Part shown: positions 8,065 to 18,614 of the stretch, piece after piece | How the letters are laid out: each line of letters starts with the position of its first letter | How positions within the stretch are numbered: the first letter of the stretch is position 1 | Assembly (NCBI RefSeq): GCF_001279695.1 | Contig: NZ_LGDD01000291.1 | Span: 11,897-75,896 of the forward strand | Length of the DNA: 64,000 nucleotides | Direction of reading: 5' to 3' | Origin: Streptomyces sp. WM6378 | GTDB taxonomy: Bacteria; Actinomycetota; Actinomycetes; Streptomycetales; Streptomycetaceae | Notes under the pieces: model-generated | What the model was told of the DNA's origin: nothing | What the model saw: only the letters and a program-made list of their open reading frames with translations | Databases searched by the model: none | Made by a program: the position numbers and the translations under genes

Positions 8065-9497
8065 ACGGCCGGAGCCTCCAGGCACCGCGCGGTCCGCCGC
8101 GCCGACTCGCGCGCCCAGCGTCCGCTGGTCGCGAGCCCCACGCACAGCACGCTCAGACCGCAGCCCGTGATGATCCACCAGGCGGGCCGGGCGGCCCCGG
8201 GGAAGCTGTCGGCGTACGCACCGGAGGCGACGCCCGCCATGCCGCCCGCGAGCACCGCGCCGATGACGGCCACGCCCAGGGTCTGGCCGATCTGGCGGCT
8301 GGTGGAGGCGACCGCGGCGGCCACGCCCGCCTGGGAGCGGGGCATTCCGGAGACCGCGGTGTTGGTGATGGGCGCGTTCACCATGCCGAAGCCGAGGCCG
8401 AACAGGACGTACCCGGTGAAAAGGAGCGCCGTGGTCCGCTCGGCGTCGAAGAGCGCGAAGAGCAGCCCGCTCGCGGCCATCGCGACGCCGGCGACCAGCA
8501 GGGACAGGCGCGGCCCGCGGCTGCCGACGAGGCGGCCCGACAGGGGCGCGCAGACGAAGGTGAGCGCGGCCATGGGCAGCATGTAGAGCCCGGCGTTCAG
8601 CGCGCTCAGACCACGCGCGTTCTGCAGGTACAGGGTGTTGAGGAAGAGGAACCCGCCGAGCGCGGCGAAGGCCGAGATCGCGATGACGGTGGCGCCGCTG
8701 AACGGGGCGCTGCGGAAGAACCGCAGGTCGATGAGGGGTTCCGCGCGCCGGGGCTCGTACATCAGGAGGGCCGCGAGCGCGGCGACGGCTATGGCGACGA
8801 AGGCCAGGATCTGCGGCGAGTCCCACCCGGCGCTGGGCACCTCGATGATCGCGTACGTCAGGGAGCCGAGCAGCGCGATGACCAGGAGCTGGCCGATGGG
8901 GTCCGGGCGGCGCGGCTTGGGGGCGCGGGACTCGGGGACGTAGCGCCAGGTCAGGAAGAGGGCTAGCAGCCCGATGGGCAGGTTGAGCCAGAAGATCGAG
9001 CGCCAGCCGACCGACTCGACGAGCACACCGCCGATGATCGGGCCCGCGGCCATCGAGATGCCGACGACACCGCCCCACACGCCTATGGCGCGGGCGCGTT
9101 CGCGCGGGTCGGTGAAGGTGTTGGTGATGATCGACATCGCGACGGGGTTGAGCATCGAGCCGCCGACCGCCTGCACCATCCGGAAGGCCACCAGGGATTC
9201 CAGGTTGGGGGCCAGCGAGCAGAGCACCGAGCCGATGGTGAACAGGACCAGGCCCGCCTTGAAGACCTTGCGGCGGCCGATGCGGTCGGCGGTGGAGCCC
9301 GCCAGCATCAGCAGCGAGGCGAGGACGAGGGTGTACGCGTCGATCGTCCACTGCAGGCCGGAGACGCCGGAGTGGAAGTCCTTCTGCAGGGAGGGGAGGG
9401 CGACGTTGAGGACGGTGTTGTCGAGGCTGACGATCAGCAGGCTCATGCAGCAGATCGCCAGGATGAGCATCCGTCGGCGGGGGTTCGGCTCGGACAT
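8037..9497 (-). CDS. MFS drug exporter, DHA2/EmrB type
   Basis: A 486-residue 14-helix-type exporter. Signatures are MSLLIVSLDNTVLNVALPSLQKDF in the first helix (motif D1), AGSTADRIGRRKVFKAG (motif A), FRMVQAVGGSMLNPVAMSII (motif B) and GVVGISMAAGPIIGGVLVESVGWRS (motif C). The C-terminus is an Arg-rich cytoplasmic tail ending QAPADANA. ATG 9497 is used. It is a second, separate exporter rather than a duplicate of the one at 5623. The promoter side carries the palindrome CTGGTACCAG at 9557, shared with the first exporter, so one regulator may control both. Confidence 0.92.
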   Translation of the reverse strand: MSEPNPRRRMLILAICCMSLLIVSLDNTVLNVALPSLQKDFHSGVSGLQWTIDAYTLVLASLLMLAGSTADRIGRRKVFKAGLVLFTIGSVLCSLAPNLESLVAFRMVQAVGGSMLNPVAMSIITNTFTDPRERARAIGVWGGVVGISMAAGPIIGGVLVESVGWRSIFWLNLPIGLLALFLTWRYVPESRAPKPRRPDPIGQLLVIALLGSLTYAIIEVPSAGWDSPQILAFVAIAVAALAALLMYEPRRAEPLIDLRFFRSAPFSGATVIAISAFAALGGFLFLNTLYLQNARGLSALNAGLYMLPMAALTFVCAPLSGRLVGSRGPRLSLLVAGVAMAASGLLFALFDAERTTALLFTGYVLFGLGFGMVNAPITNTAVSGMPRSQAGVAAAVASTSRQIGQTLGVAVIGAVLAGGMAGVASGAYADSFPGAARPAWWIITGCGLSVLCVGLATSGRWARESARRTARCLEAPAVQAPADANA

Positions 9498-9556
9498 GGC
9501 ATCGATAGTACGCCTAACTAATGAACCGGATGGACGGGGCCCAGGTGGCGGCGGTC

Positions 9557-9566
9557 CTGGTACCAG
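9557..9566. promoter_or_regulatory. CTGGTACCAG palindrome, putative operator of second MFS exporter
   Basis: A 10-base perfect palindrome 60 bases upstream of the MFS start at 9497 and also upstream of dusB. It is identical to the one at 7105. A DnaA-box-like TTGTCCACA follows at 9590-9598. Confidence 0.45.
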
Positions 9567-9638
9567 TGACACCGGTCTGCGCGCACCCGTTGTCCACAGC
9601 CCCGAAGGGGCACGGCCGGGATGCGCGACAATAAGCAG

Positions 9639-10766
9639 ATGACCACGCTCTCCATCGGCCCGCACACCGTGCAGCCGCCCGTGGTGCTCGCACCCATGGC
9701 CGGCATCACCAACGCTCCGTTCCGCACCCTGTGCCGCGAGTTCAGCGGCGGCAAGGGCCTGTTCGTCAGCGAGATGATCACGACGCGGGCGCTGGTCGAG
9801 CGCAACGAGAAGACCATGCAGCTCATCCACTTCGACGAGACCGAGACCCCGCGCTCGATCCAGCTCTACGGAGTGGACCCGGTCACAGTAGGCAAGGCCG
9901 TCCGCATGATCGTGGACGAGAACCTCGCCGACCACATCGACCTCAACTTCGGCTGCCCGGTCCCCAAGGTGACCCGCAAGGGCGGCGGCTCGGCCCTGCC
10001 CTACAAGCGGCCGCTGCTGCGCGCGATCCTGCACGAGGCCGTCTCCAACGCCGGGGACCTGCCGGTCACCATGAAGATGCGCAAGGGCATCGACGACGAC
10101 CACATCACCTTCCTCGACGCCGGCCGGATCGCCGTCGAGGAAGGCGTCACCGCGATAGCGCTGCACGGCCGCACCGCAGCCCAGCACTACGGCGGCACCG
10201 CCGACTGGGACGCCATCGCCCGCCTCAAGGAGCACGTCCCCGAGATCCCGGTGCTCGGCAACGGCGACATCTGGTCGGCCGAGGACGCCCTGCGCATGGT
10301 CAAGGAGACCGGCTGCGACGGCGTCGTGGTCGGCCGGGGCTGCCTGGGGCGGCCCTGGCTCTTCGGCGACCTGGTGGCCGCGTTCGAGGGCACGGACTCC
10401 TTCGCGCGCCCCACGCTGCGCACGGTCTCCGAGGTGATGCTGCGGCACGCGACGCTGCTCGGCGAGTGGATCGGCGACGAGACCCGCGGTGTGATCGACT
10501 TCCGCAAGCACGTCGCCTGGTACCTCAAGGGGTTCGCGGTCGGTTCGGAGATGCGCAAGAGCCTGGCCGTCACCTCGTCCCTGGACGAACTGGGCGCTCA
10601 GTTGAGCGAGCTGGACCTGGACCAGCCGTGGCCGATCGGCGCCGACGGCCCGCGCGGCAGAACGTCCGGAAACAACCGGGTCGTCCTGCCGGACGGCTGG
10701 CTGAAGGACCCGTACGACTGCTCCGGCATCAGCATGGAGGCCGAGCTGGACACCTCCGGCGGCTGA
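9639..10766 (+). CDS. dusB: tRNA-dihydrouridine synthase
   Basis: A flavoenzyme of 375 residues that reduces uridines in the tRNA D-loop with NADPH and FMN. It begins with the FMN-barrel signature VVLAPMAGITNAPFRTLCREF. The catalytic cysteine is Cys106 in LNFGCPVPKVTRKGGGSAL. The phosphate-binding part reads VPVLGNGDI-like (EIPVLGNGDIW) and VVVGRGCLGRPWLF. The C-terminal helical domain contains RKHVAWYLKGF. Start ATG 9639 fits the usual N-terminus; ATG 9621 is in frame and cannot be excluded. It stands alone, followed by the long ppdK leader. Confidence 0.93.
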   Translation: MTTLSIGPHTVQPPVVLAPMAGITNAPFRTLCREFSGGKGLFVSEMITTRALVERNEKTMQLIHFDETETPRSIQLYGVDPVTVGKAVRMIVDENLADHIDLNFGCPVPKVTRKGGGSALPYKRPLLRAILHEAVSNAGDLPVTMKMRKGIDDDHITFLDAGRIAVEEGVTAIALHGRTAAQHYGGTADWDAIARLKEHVPEIPVLGNGDIWSAEDALRMVKETGCDGVVVGRGCLGRPWLFGDLVAAFEGTDSFARPTLRTVSEVMLRHATLLGEWIGDETRGVIDFRKHVAWYLKGFAVGSEMRKSLAVTSSLDELGAQLSELDLDQPWPIGADGPRGRTSGNNRVVLPDGWLKDPYDCSGISMEAELDTSGG

Positions 10767-10907
10767 TCCGGGCCGGTTCGGATCGGCGCGGAACGGTCCA
10801 AAGAGTGGTCCGAGGGCTGGAATCCCGCTCGACTGAGCGCGTGATTCTCGCCACCCTTGATAGGGGTTGCGCTCAGATGAGCGCTTTTCGGGTGGCTGCA
10901 TCTCTGA

Positions 10908-10934
10908 AAGGGGTGGCACTGAGTGCCATCCCTT
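10908..10934. promoter_or_regulatory. Palindrome TGGCACTGAGTGCCA within a longer hairpin
   Basis: AAGGGGTGGCACT and AGTGCCATCCCTT are complementary except for one G-T pair, with a single base between. The inner 15 bases are perfectly symmetric, like an operator for a dimeric repressor. As RNA it would make a hairpin, with CTT at the end but no long U-run. Confidence 0.45.
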
Positions 10935-11109
10935 CTGTATTCAAGTAGTGGACTCACTTGGCGCTACGGCTGCTCAGGTGAGCGGATATTGGCTGATCCT
11001 TGACCCGCTCCCTTCAAGTGTTGAACGTAAGCCCCGGGTGGTCGTTACGCGCCAGTCACTTTCGATCTGGTGGCGGACGAGTGGTTACGCCCCCGTGACG
11101 CGCAAGTGG

Positions 11110-11140
11110 ACATACCCAGACGCCTTCGATCTGGGTATGT
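11110..11140. promoter_or_regulatory. 11-bp perfect inverted repeat upstream of ppdK
   Basis: ACATACCCAGA (11110-11120) and TCTGGGTATGT (11130-11140) are exact complements around nine bases. The site is 47-77 bases upstream of the ppdK start, a suitable place for an operator or for an RNA hairpin in the leader. Confidence 0.5.
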
Positions 11141-11186
11141 TCCTCGCCGTCAGGGCAGCCACCGCGGATTCGAGGAGTCGAGACCC

Positions 11187-13910
<2,724 letters not shown>

Positions 13911-13913
13911 GCC

Positions 13914-13967
13914 CCGGAGCCGCCGCCGGGTCCCCGACCCTCAACACCGATCCGGCGGCGGCTCCGG
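13914..13967 (+). terminator. GC-rich hairpin after ppdK
   Basis: 16-base perfect arms (CCGGAGCCGCCGCCGG at 13914-13929 and its complement at 13952-13967) with a 22-base loop, starting three bases after the ppdK stop. It lacks a U-run and probably works with the following hairpin. Confidence 0.6.
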
Positions 13968-13976
13968 AACACCAAG

Positions 13977-14014
13977 AAGGGGCAGCAACCCTGTGCGGGG
14001 GTGCTGCCCCTTTT
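13977..14014 (+). terminator. Intrinsic terminator after ppdK
   Basis: AAGGGGCAGCA (13977-13987) and TGCTGCCCCTT (14002-14012) form an 11-base stem followed by TTTT, a classical rho-independent terminator on the plus strand. Confidence 0.85.
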
Positions 14015-14140
14015 GCGTTGGCTCTTCCCGCCCCGCCCCGGTAAGCGTTCGCCGGGCGCGTTCGCGGTACACGTCCCGGGTGTGCGGGCGCTTAATTCCT
14101 GTTGAATGGCGGACATTTAACGGGGTGGTGGCCGGAAATG

Positions 14141-14182
14141 CAGAGTGCGGTTCACGGATCCCCACCCGTGAACCGCACTCTG
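14141..14182. repeat. 17-bp perfect inverted repeat
   Basis: CAGAGTGCGGTTCACGG (14141-14157) and its exact complement (14166-14182) with an 8-base centre. It is in the gene-free stretch, away from both neighbouring genes. It may be a terminator for antisense reading, a hairpin of a small RNA, or an operator. Confidence 0.55.
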
Positions 14183-14417
14183 TCAACCGCGCCGAGCACG
14201 GAGCCGCCACCTACGCCCACCGCCGCCAGAACCTGTGAAGCCCCCCACGGTCTTCGCAGAATCTTTCCGGTTGGCCCGGTGTCGTGCCCGACGAGGTACA
14301 GCTTTTCGTCCCCGGGGCCCCTTGCGCGAGGCCTTTCAACTGTGGCTGAAAGGCCCGTGGTCACGTGCAGTGACGGGAGGCATACTCAGTCGAGTCGGTC
14401 GGGGGATCAATTGCGGA

Positions 14418-14446
14418 TGCAACACAAGGCAACAGGTTGCAACACA
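14418..14446 (+). promoter_or_regulatory. TGCAACACA direct repeats before the ArsR-like gene
   Basis: TGCAACACA occurs at 14418-14426 and 14438-14446, exactly 20 bases apart, with a related GGCAACAGG between. The stretch is 20-48 bases upstream of the GTG start at 14466, so it could be an autoregulatory site. Confidence 0.4.
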
Positions 14447-14465
14447 GTGGACAGGTGGGGTTTCG

Positions 14466-15497
14466 GTGCTGCGCATTCATTTCACCGGCGAGGATCTGGC
14501 TCGGCTCCGTATGGCGCCGGGTCCTGACACGCTGTGGGAAACGATTCTCAGCTTTCACCGCTTAAGGGACCGGCGGGGCGCCTCCGTATTCGGTGAATGG
14601 CGACAGGAAACTCGCGGCCGGTTGAGCGGAGAAACACGATTGCTCTCCGCAGTCGTTCCGTGTCGGGGATATTTCCCCGACTTTCTCACGCCGCCCAAGG
14701 GCCCGCATTCCCTGGAGACCGGACTGGAGCGAATTCGCGAGACACGGCCCGAGCGGCTGCACGCCGAACTCTCCCGGCTCCCCGCGGGCCGCCCGACGAC
14801 CGGCTGGGCGGCCTCGCTCGCGGACGGCTGCACCACCCAACTCGGCCGCCTCGCGGATGCGTTGGCCGCCTACCACCAGGCGGCCGTCTCCCCGTACTGG
14901 TCGCACATACAGACCCGGGTCGACGCCGACCGGGCGGCCCGCGGCCGGGCGCTCCTGGACGGCGGCGCCGACGAACTCCTCGCCTCGCTGCCGCCGATGC
15001 TGCGCTGGCGCGCACCCGTCCTGGAGGCCGACTACCCGGTCGACCGCGAACTCCATCTGGGCGGGCGGGGGTTGCTCCTGCAGCCCTCCTTCTTCTGCCG
15101 CCGAACCCCGGTCGCCCTCCAGGACCCGAAGCTGCCGCCCGTGCTCGTCTACCCCGTGACGCACACCCAGGCGCCGTACGAATCCCCGCCGGGCCCCGAG
15201 CGCGGCACCTCGCTCGGCCGGCTCGTCGGCCACACCCGCTCCAGCGTGCTCCAGGCCATCGGCAACGGCTGCACCACCAGCGAACTCGCCCGCAGGGCAG
15301 GCGTCTCGCTCGCCTCCGCCAGCCAGCACGCGGGCGTCCTGCGCGACGCCGGGCTCCTGGTCACGCTGCGGCACGGCAACTCCGTATTGCATACGCTGAC
15401 CCCGCTCGGCTCCGCGCTGCTCTGCGGCGGGACCCCGCGCGTGCCGAGGCCGCGTCAGTCGTCGATCCCCGAGCGCTCCACGCCGGCCACGATGTAG
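14466..15497 (+). CDS. ArsR-like winged-helix regulator (DUF5937 type)
   Basis: A 343-residue protein. The long N-terminal domain (residues 1 to about 250) has the look of the DUF5937 group: VLRIHFTGEDLARLRMAPGPD at the start, then a helical region with YWSHIQTRVDADRAARGRALLDGG. The C-terminal winged helix is ArsR/SmtB-like: IGNGCTTSELARRAGVSLASASQHAGVLRDAGLLVTLRHGNSVLHTLTPLG. No metal-binding Cys motif is seen, so it is unlikely to be a metal sensor. GTG 14466 is chosen since the conserved part starts there. Its 3' end overlaps the permease gene on the other strand by 43 bases. Target genes are unknown. Confidence 0.82.
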   Translation: MLRIHFTGEDLARLRMAPGPDTLWETILSFHRLRDRRGASVFGEWRQETRGRLSGETRLLSAVVPCRGYFPDFLTPPKGPHSLETGLERIRETRPERLHAELSRLPAGRPTTGWAASLADGCTTQLGRLADALAAYHQAAVSPYWSHIQTRVDADRAARGRALLDGGADELLASLPPMLRWRAPVLEADYPVDRELHLGGRGLLLQPSFFCRRTPVALQDPKLPPVLVYPVTHTQAPYESPPGPERGTSLGRLVGHTRSSVLQAIGNGCTTSELARRAGVSLASASQHAGVLRDAGLLVTLRHGNSVLHTLTPLGSALLCGGTPRVPRPRQSSIPERSTPATM

Positions 15498-16333
15498 CGC
15501 TGGAGCAGCAGGAAGACCAGGACCAGCGGGACGATCGAGACGGCCGCCGCGACGAACAGCTCGTGCAGGTTGACCACCTGGGCGGTGGTGAAGGTGGAGA
15601 GCGCCACCTGCACCGTCCAGGCGTCTTGGTCCTGGCCGATGACCAGCGGCCACAGAAAGGAATTCCAGGCGCCGATGAACACAATGGTGCCGACGGCCGC
15701 GAAGACCGGGCGCGCATTGGGCACGACGATCCTCCAGTACGTACGCCAATATCCAAGTCCGTCGACGCGGGCCGCATCCTCCAACTCACGTGGAAATCCC
15801 GTGAAGAACTGGCGAAAGACGAAGCACGCGAACCCGGAGAACAGGGTGGGGATGATCAGGCCGCGCAAGCTCGACACCCAGCCGAGGGACGAAACAAGAA
15901 CGAAACTTGGTACGAACGTGACCGCCGCGGGAACCATCAGCGTGCCGAGCACCGCGTAGAAGACCTGGTTGGCGAACCGGTACGGGATGCGCGCGAGGCC
16001 GTACCCCGCGAGCGAGGCGAACAGCAGGGTGCCCAGCGTCGTCGCGACGGCGATCAGCGCCGAGTTGAGCAGCGAGCGGGCCATCGGGACCGCGGGGTCG
16101 TCGAAGAGTTCGCGCACGTTCGACCAGTGCAGGGTGGACGGGAAGAACGTCCAGTCGGGCGAGGTGATGTCCTGCTCGGCGGCCAGGCCGTTGCGTACCA
16201 GCAGGTAGAAGGGGACCAGGAAGAGCAGCGCGAGCGCGGCCAGGATCGCCCAGCGCAGGGCGCGGCCGACCCGTACGAGCGCCTCGTCGGGGCGGTTGTT
16301 CCTTCGGGCGCCGGGTCGGCGGGGCGCGGTCAT
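15455..16333 (-). CDS. Sugar ABC transporter permease (MalG type)
   Basis: A 292-residue inner-membrane subunit with about six helices; the Arg-rich N-terminus is cytoplasmic. The EAA loop that contacts the ATPase reads ELEDAARVDGLGYWRTYWRIVVPNARP at about residues 190-216. It ends YIVAGVERSGIDD, typical of MalG-type subunits. It overlaps the upstream permease gene by 3 bases (start 16333). With its partner it forms the channel for a carbohydrate taken up through the lipoprotein at 17247. Confidence 0.93.
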   Translation of the reverse strand: MTAPRRPGARRNNRPDEALVRVGRALRWAILAALALLFLVPFYLLVRNGLAAEQDITSPDWTFFPSTLHWSNVRELFDDPAVPMARSLLNSALIAVATTLGTLLFASLAGYGLARIPYRFANQVFYAVLGTLMVPAAVTFVPSFVLVSSLGWVSSLRGLIIPTLFSGFACFVFRQFFTGFPRELEDAARVDGLGYWRTYWRIVVPNARPVFAAVGTIVFIGAWNSFLWPLVIGQDQDAWTVQVALSTFTTAQVVNLHELFVAAAVSIVPLVLVFLLLQRYIVAGVERSGIDD

Positions 16334-17241
16334 CAGTCGGCCTCCTTCCTGCCCAGGCCGAACCAGCGGGCCTGGAACACCGTCACCACCGCGATGATCA
16401 GCGCGAGGATCACCGCGCCCGCGCTGCCCGCCCCCAGGTTCTGCCCCTGGCCGAGGGCGGTGTAGTAGAGGTAGACCAGCGGCGGGCGGGCGTAGGGCGG
16501 GTAACCGCGGGCGTCGGACAGCAGGTTGTAGAACTCGTCGAACGCCTGGAACGCGTTGATCACCAGGAGCAGCACCACCGCGATCGACGTGGTGCGCAGC
16601 TGGGGGAAGGTGATGTGCCGGAACACCTGCCAGCCGGGCCGGGCGCCGTCGACCGCGGCCGCCTCGTACAGCCGCGGGCTGATCCGCTGGAGCCCGGCCA
16701 GGAAGAGGATCATGTAGAACCCGGCCTGCAGCCAGAGCCGCACCGTCACGATGACCAGCCAGTACCAGGGCGGATGCGTTGTCGAGAGCCAGGCCGTCTG
16801 GTCGGCGCCGAACCAGCCGAGCACGGTGTTGGCGAGGCCGAACCGCACCCCGTTGAAGATCGACATCTTCCAGATCAGCGCGGCGACCACGTACGAGCAG
16901 GCCGCCGGCAGGAAGAACACCGAGCGGAAGAACGCCTGGAAGCGGCGGATCCGGTTCACCATCAGCGCGAGGCCGAGCGCGAGCGCGTACGTCGCCGGGA
17001 CGATGAACAGCGAGAACACCGCGAACGTCCCCAGGCTGGACGTGAACGCGCCGTCGCGCAGCATCGCCGTGTAGTTGTCGAACCCCACGAAGTCGGTCGG
17101 CGAGACCGTGTTGTGGGCGTCGAAGAAGCTCAGGTAGACGCTCCACAGCAGTGGGACGTACGTGAAGAGCGCGAGCCCCGCCGCGAACGGGCCGACGAAG
17201 ATCCAGAACCAGAGGGTGTTGTCCGAAAAGCGCCGTCGCAT
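16333..17241 (-). CDS. Sugar ABC transporter permease (MalF type)
   Basis: A 302-residue permease with six predicted helices. It begins with a short Arg-rich tail (MRRRFSDNTLWFWIFVGPFAAGLALFTYVPLLWSVYLSFFD). The EAA loop is RLYEAAAVDGARPGWQVFRHITFPQL near residues 190-215. It lies 5 bases after the binding-protein gene and overlaps the second permease, so the three are one operon. No ATPase gene is present; many Streptomyces sugar importers share the MsiK ATPase encoded elsewhere, and that is the likely arrangement here. Confidence 0.93.
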   Translation of the reverse strand: MRRRFSDNTLWFWIFVGPFAAGLALFTYVPLLWSVYLSFFDAHNTVSPTDFVGFDNYTAMLRDGAFTSSLGTFAVFSLFIVPATYALALGLALMVNRIRRFQAFFRSVFFLPAACSYVVAALIWKMSIFNGVRFGLANTVLGWFGADQTAWLSTTHPPWYWLVIVTVRLWLQAGFYMILFLAGLQRISPRLYEAAAVDGARPGWQVFRHITFPQLRTTSIAVVLLLVINAFQAFDEFYNLLSDARGYPPYARPPLVYLYYTALGQGQNLGAGSAGAVILALIIAVVTVFQARWFGLGRKEAD

Positions 17242-17246
17242 GGCTG

Positions 17247-18500
17247 TCAGCTCTTCTTCACCCGCTGAAGTTCGTCATTGGTCTTCCGGATGACAGATTT
17301 CAACTCGCTGTCAGGGCTGGCCCCGTCCTTGATGATCCGGTTCAGCGCGTCCTGGTACGCCGTCTGCAGCGTCGGCGTCCACAGCAGGGGCTGGGCGTAG
17401 CCGTGCTCCGTCGCGTACGTCACCGCGTCGGCCGCCGCGCCCTGCCGCAGCTTGGCCGCCTTCTTCGCGAGCGAGAGCCGGGCCGGGATGTGGAAGCCGT
17501 AGGACAGCGCGAAGTCCTCCTGGAAATCGGTGCGTTCCACCCACAGCCACTTCACGTAGGCCTTCGCCTCGGCCTGGCGCTCCGAGCGGGTGGACACCGC
17601 GGCGGCGTACGCCCCGACCGGCACCGAGGGCTTCCCGTTCGGGCCGTCCTTGGGGAAGGGCAGCACCCCGAAGTCGTCGCCCAGCGCCTTCTGCACGGCG
17701 GGCAGCGCCCACAGCCCCGACCACTGCATCGCGGTCAGGCCCTGGAGGAACGCGGAGGGGTCCGACCAGTCGGAGGGCGCCCCGAGCAACAGCGACTCGT
17801 CGGCGTACAGCTGACGCAGCTTGCCGAGCGTGCGGGCGGCGGCCGGGTCGTCGAAGCCCGCCCTGCCGTCGGCGGTGACCAGGCTCAGCCCGGCCGCGTA
17901 CAGCGGCGTACCGCCGAGGACGCCCGCTCCGCCGTCGTTGCCGAGGAAGAGCCCCTTGACCTTGTTGCGCGTCAACGCCTTGGCCGCGTCCACGAGTTCG
18001 TCCAGGGTGGCCGGCGGCTGGACGCCCGCATCCTTGAGGAGGCTCTTGCGGTAGTAGAGGAACTGCGTGTCGACGACCTGCGGGATGCCCCAGACCTTCC
18101 CGTCGTACGTCTTGGGTGCGAGCACCGCCGGATTGAAGTCGTCCTTCACCCCGTCGAGCAGCGCGCTGAGATCGGCGACCTGGCCGCCCCGGATCTGGTC
18201 CAGGGTCGGCCCGTTGACCTCGAAGACGTCCGGGCCCGACGCCGTGAGCAGCGCGGCCGCGGTCTGCTGGTCGTAATTGCCGGGCCGCCACTGCACGGCG
18301 ACCTTCGCCTTGTCGTACGCGGCCGCGTAACGGCGCACGGCGGCCTCGGTGCCGGCCTCGCCGTACTGGTGGTACCAGTGGTCGAGCGTGACCTTCCCGT
18401 CCGGTGAACTCCCTTTGTCCCGGCCGGTGTTGGAGCCGCAAGCGGTGAGCAGACCGAGTGCGGCCCCGGTACCGAGCAGTGTCCGGCGGCTGATCGTCAT
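17247..18500 (-). CDS. Sugar-binding lipoprotein of ABC transporter
   Basis: A 417-residue extracellular substrate-binding protein (family 1, MalE-like). The signal MTISRRTLLGTGAALGLLTAC carries a twin-arginine motif (SRRTLLG) and a lipobox with lipidated Cys21, so it is probably a Tat-exported lipoprotein. The mature part opens with VTLDHWYHQYGEAGTEAAVRRYAAAY and contains PDVFEVNGPTLDQI and VWGIPQVVDTQFLYYRKSLLKDAGV, characteristic of the family. It is the first gene of the importer operon. The sugar cannot be told from the sequence, and no LacI, GntR or ROK regulator is adjacent. Confidence 0.93.
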   Translation of the reverse strand: MTISRRTLLGTGAALGLLTACGSNTGRDKGSSPDGKVTLDHWYHQYGEAGTEAAVRRYAAAYDKAKVAVQWRPGNYDQQTAAALLTASGPDVFEVNGPTLDQIRGGQVADLSALLDGVKDDFNPAVLAPKTYDGKVWGIPQVVDTQFLYYRKSLLKDAGVQPPATLDELVDAAKALTRNKVKGLFLGNDGGAGVLGGTPLYAAGLSLVTADGRAGFDDPAAARTLGKLRQLYADESLLLGAPSDWSDPSAFLQGLTAMQWSGLWALPAVQKALGDDFGVLPFPKDGPNGKPSVPVGAYAAAVSTRSERQAEAKAYVKWLWVERTDFQEDFALSYGFHIPARLSLAKKAAKLRQGAAADAVTYATEHGYAQPLLWTPTLQTAYQDALNRIIKDGASPDSELKSVIRKTNDELQRVKKS

Positions 18501-18614
18501 GGCGTACGCCCCCTGTTCGTCATCCCGCTGTACGCCTCAACGATCAACCATGCAGGGGGATTACGACAGCGATATTGCGGCGATGTGTCGGCCCGGACGA
18601 ATGTGCCCGCCCGG

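Larger units (their letters stand above)
10767..11186. other. Long gene-free leader between dusB and ppdK
   Basis: About 420 bases without a convincing gene. It holds a 13-base hairpin at 10908-10934 with the inner palindrome TGGCACTGAGTGCCA, and an 11-base perfect inverted repeat at 11110-11140. The GC content is visibly lower than in the neighbouring genes, as expected for promoter and untranslated DNA. It probably contains the ppdK promoter and a structured 5' leader. Confidence 0.6.
13911..14465. other. Gene-free region between ppdK and ArsR-like regulator
   Basis: About 555 bases. It contains two terminator hairpins after ppdK, a 17-base perfect inverted repeat (14141-14182), a 9-base hairpin (GGCCTTTCA at 14330-14338 with TGAAAGGCC at 14347-14355), and direct repeats before the next start. 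The short open frames here lack a ribosome site or conserved look, and I do not accept any as genes. A small RNA between 14100 and 14400 is possible but not supported further. Confidence 0.5.

Noticed and set aside
5623..9351. A 1242-residue open frame on the minus strand spanning two transporters and a regulator
   Set aside because: Only its last 484 codons encode the MFS exporter; the rest is an Arg/Pro/Ala-rich frame antisense to other genes, a high-GC artefact.
13993..14238. 81-codon plus-strand frame after ppdK
   Set aside because: It starts inside the terminator hairpin, lacks a ribosome site and runs through the inverted repeat at 14141; judged chance.
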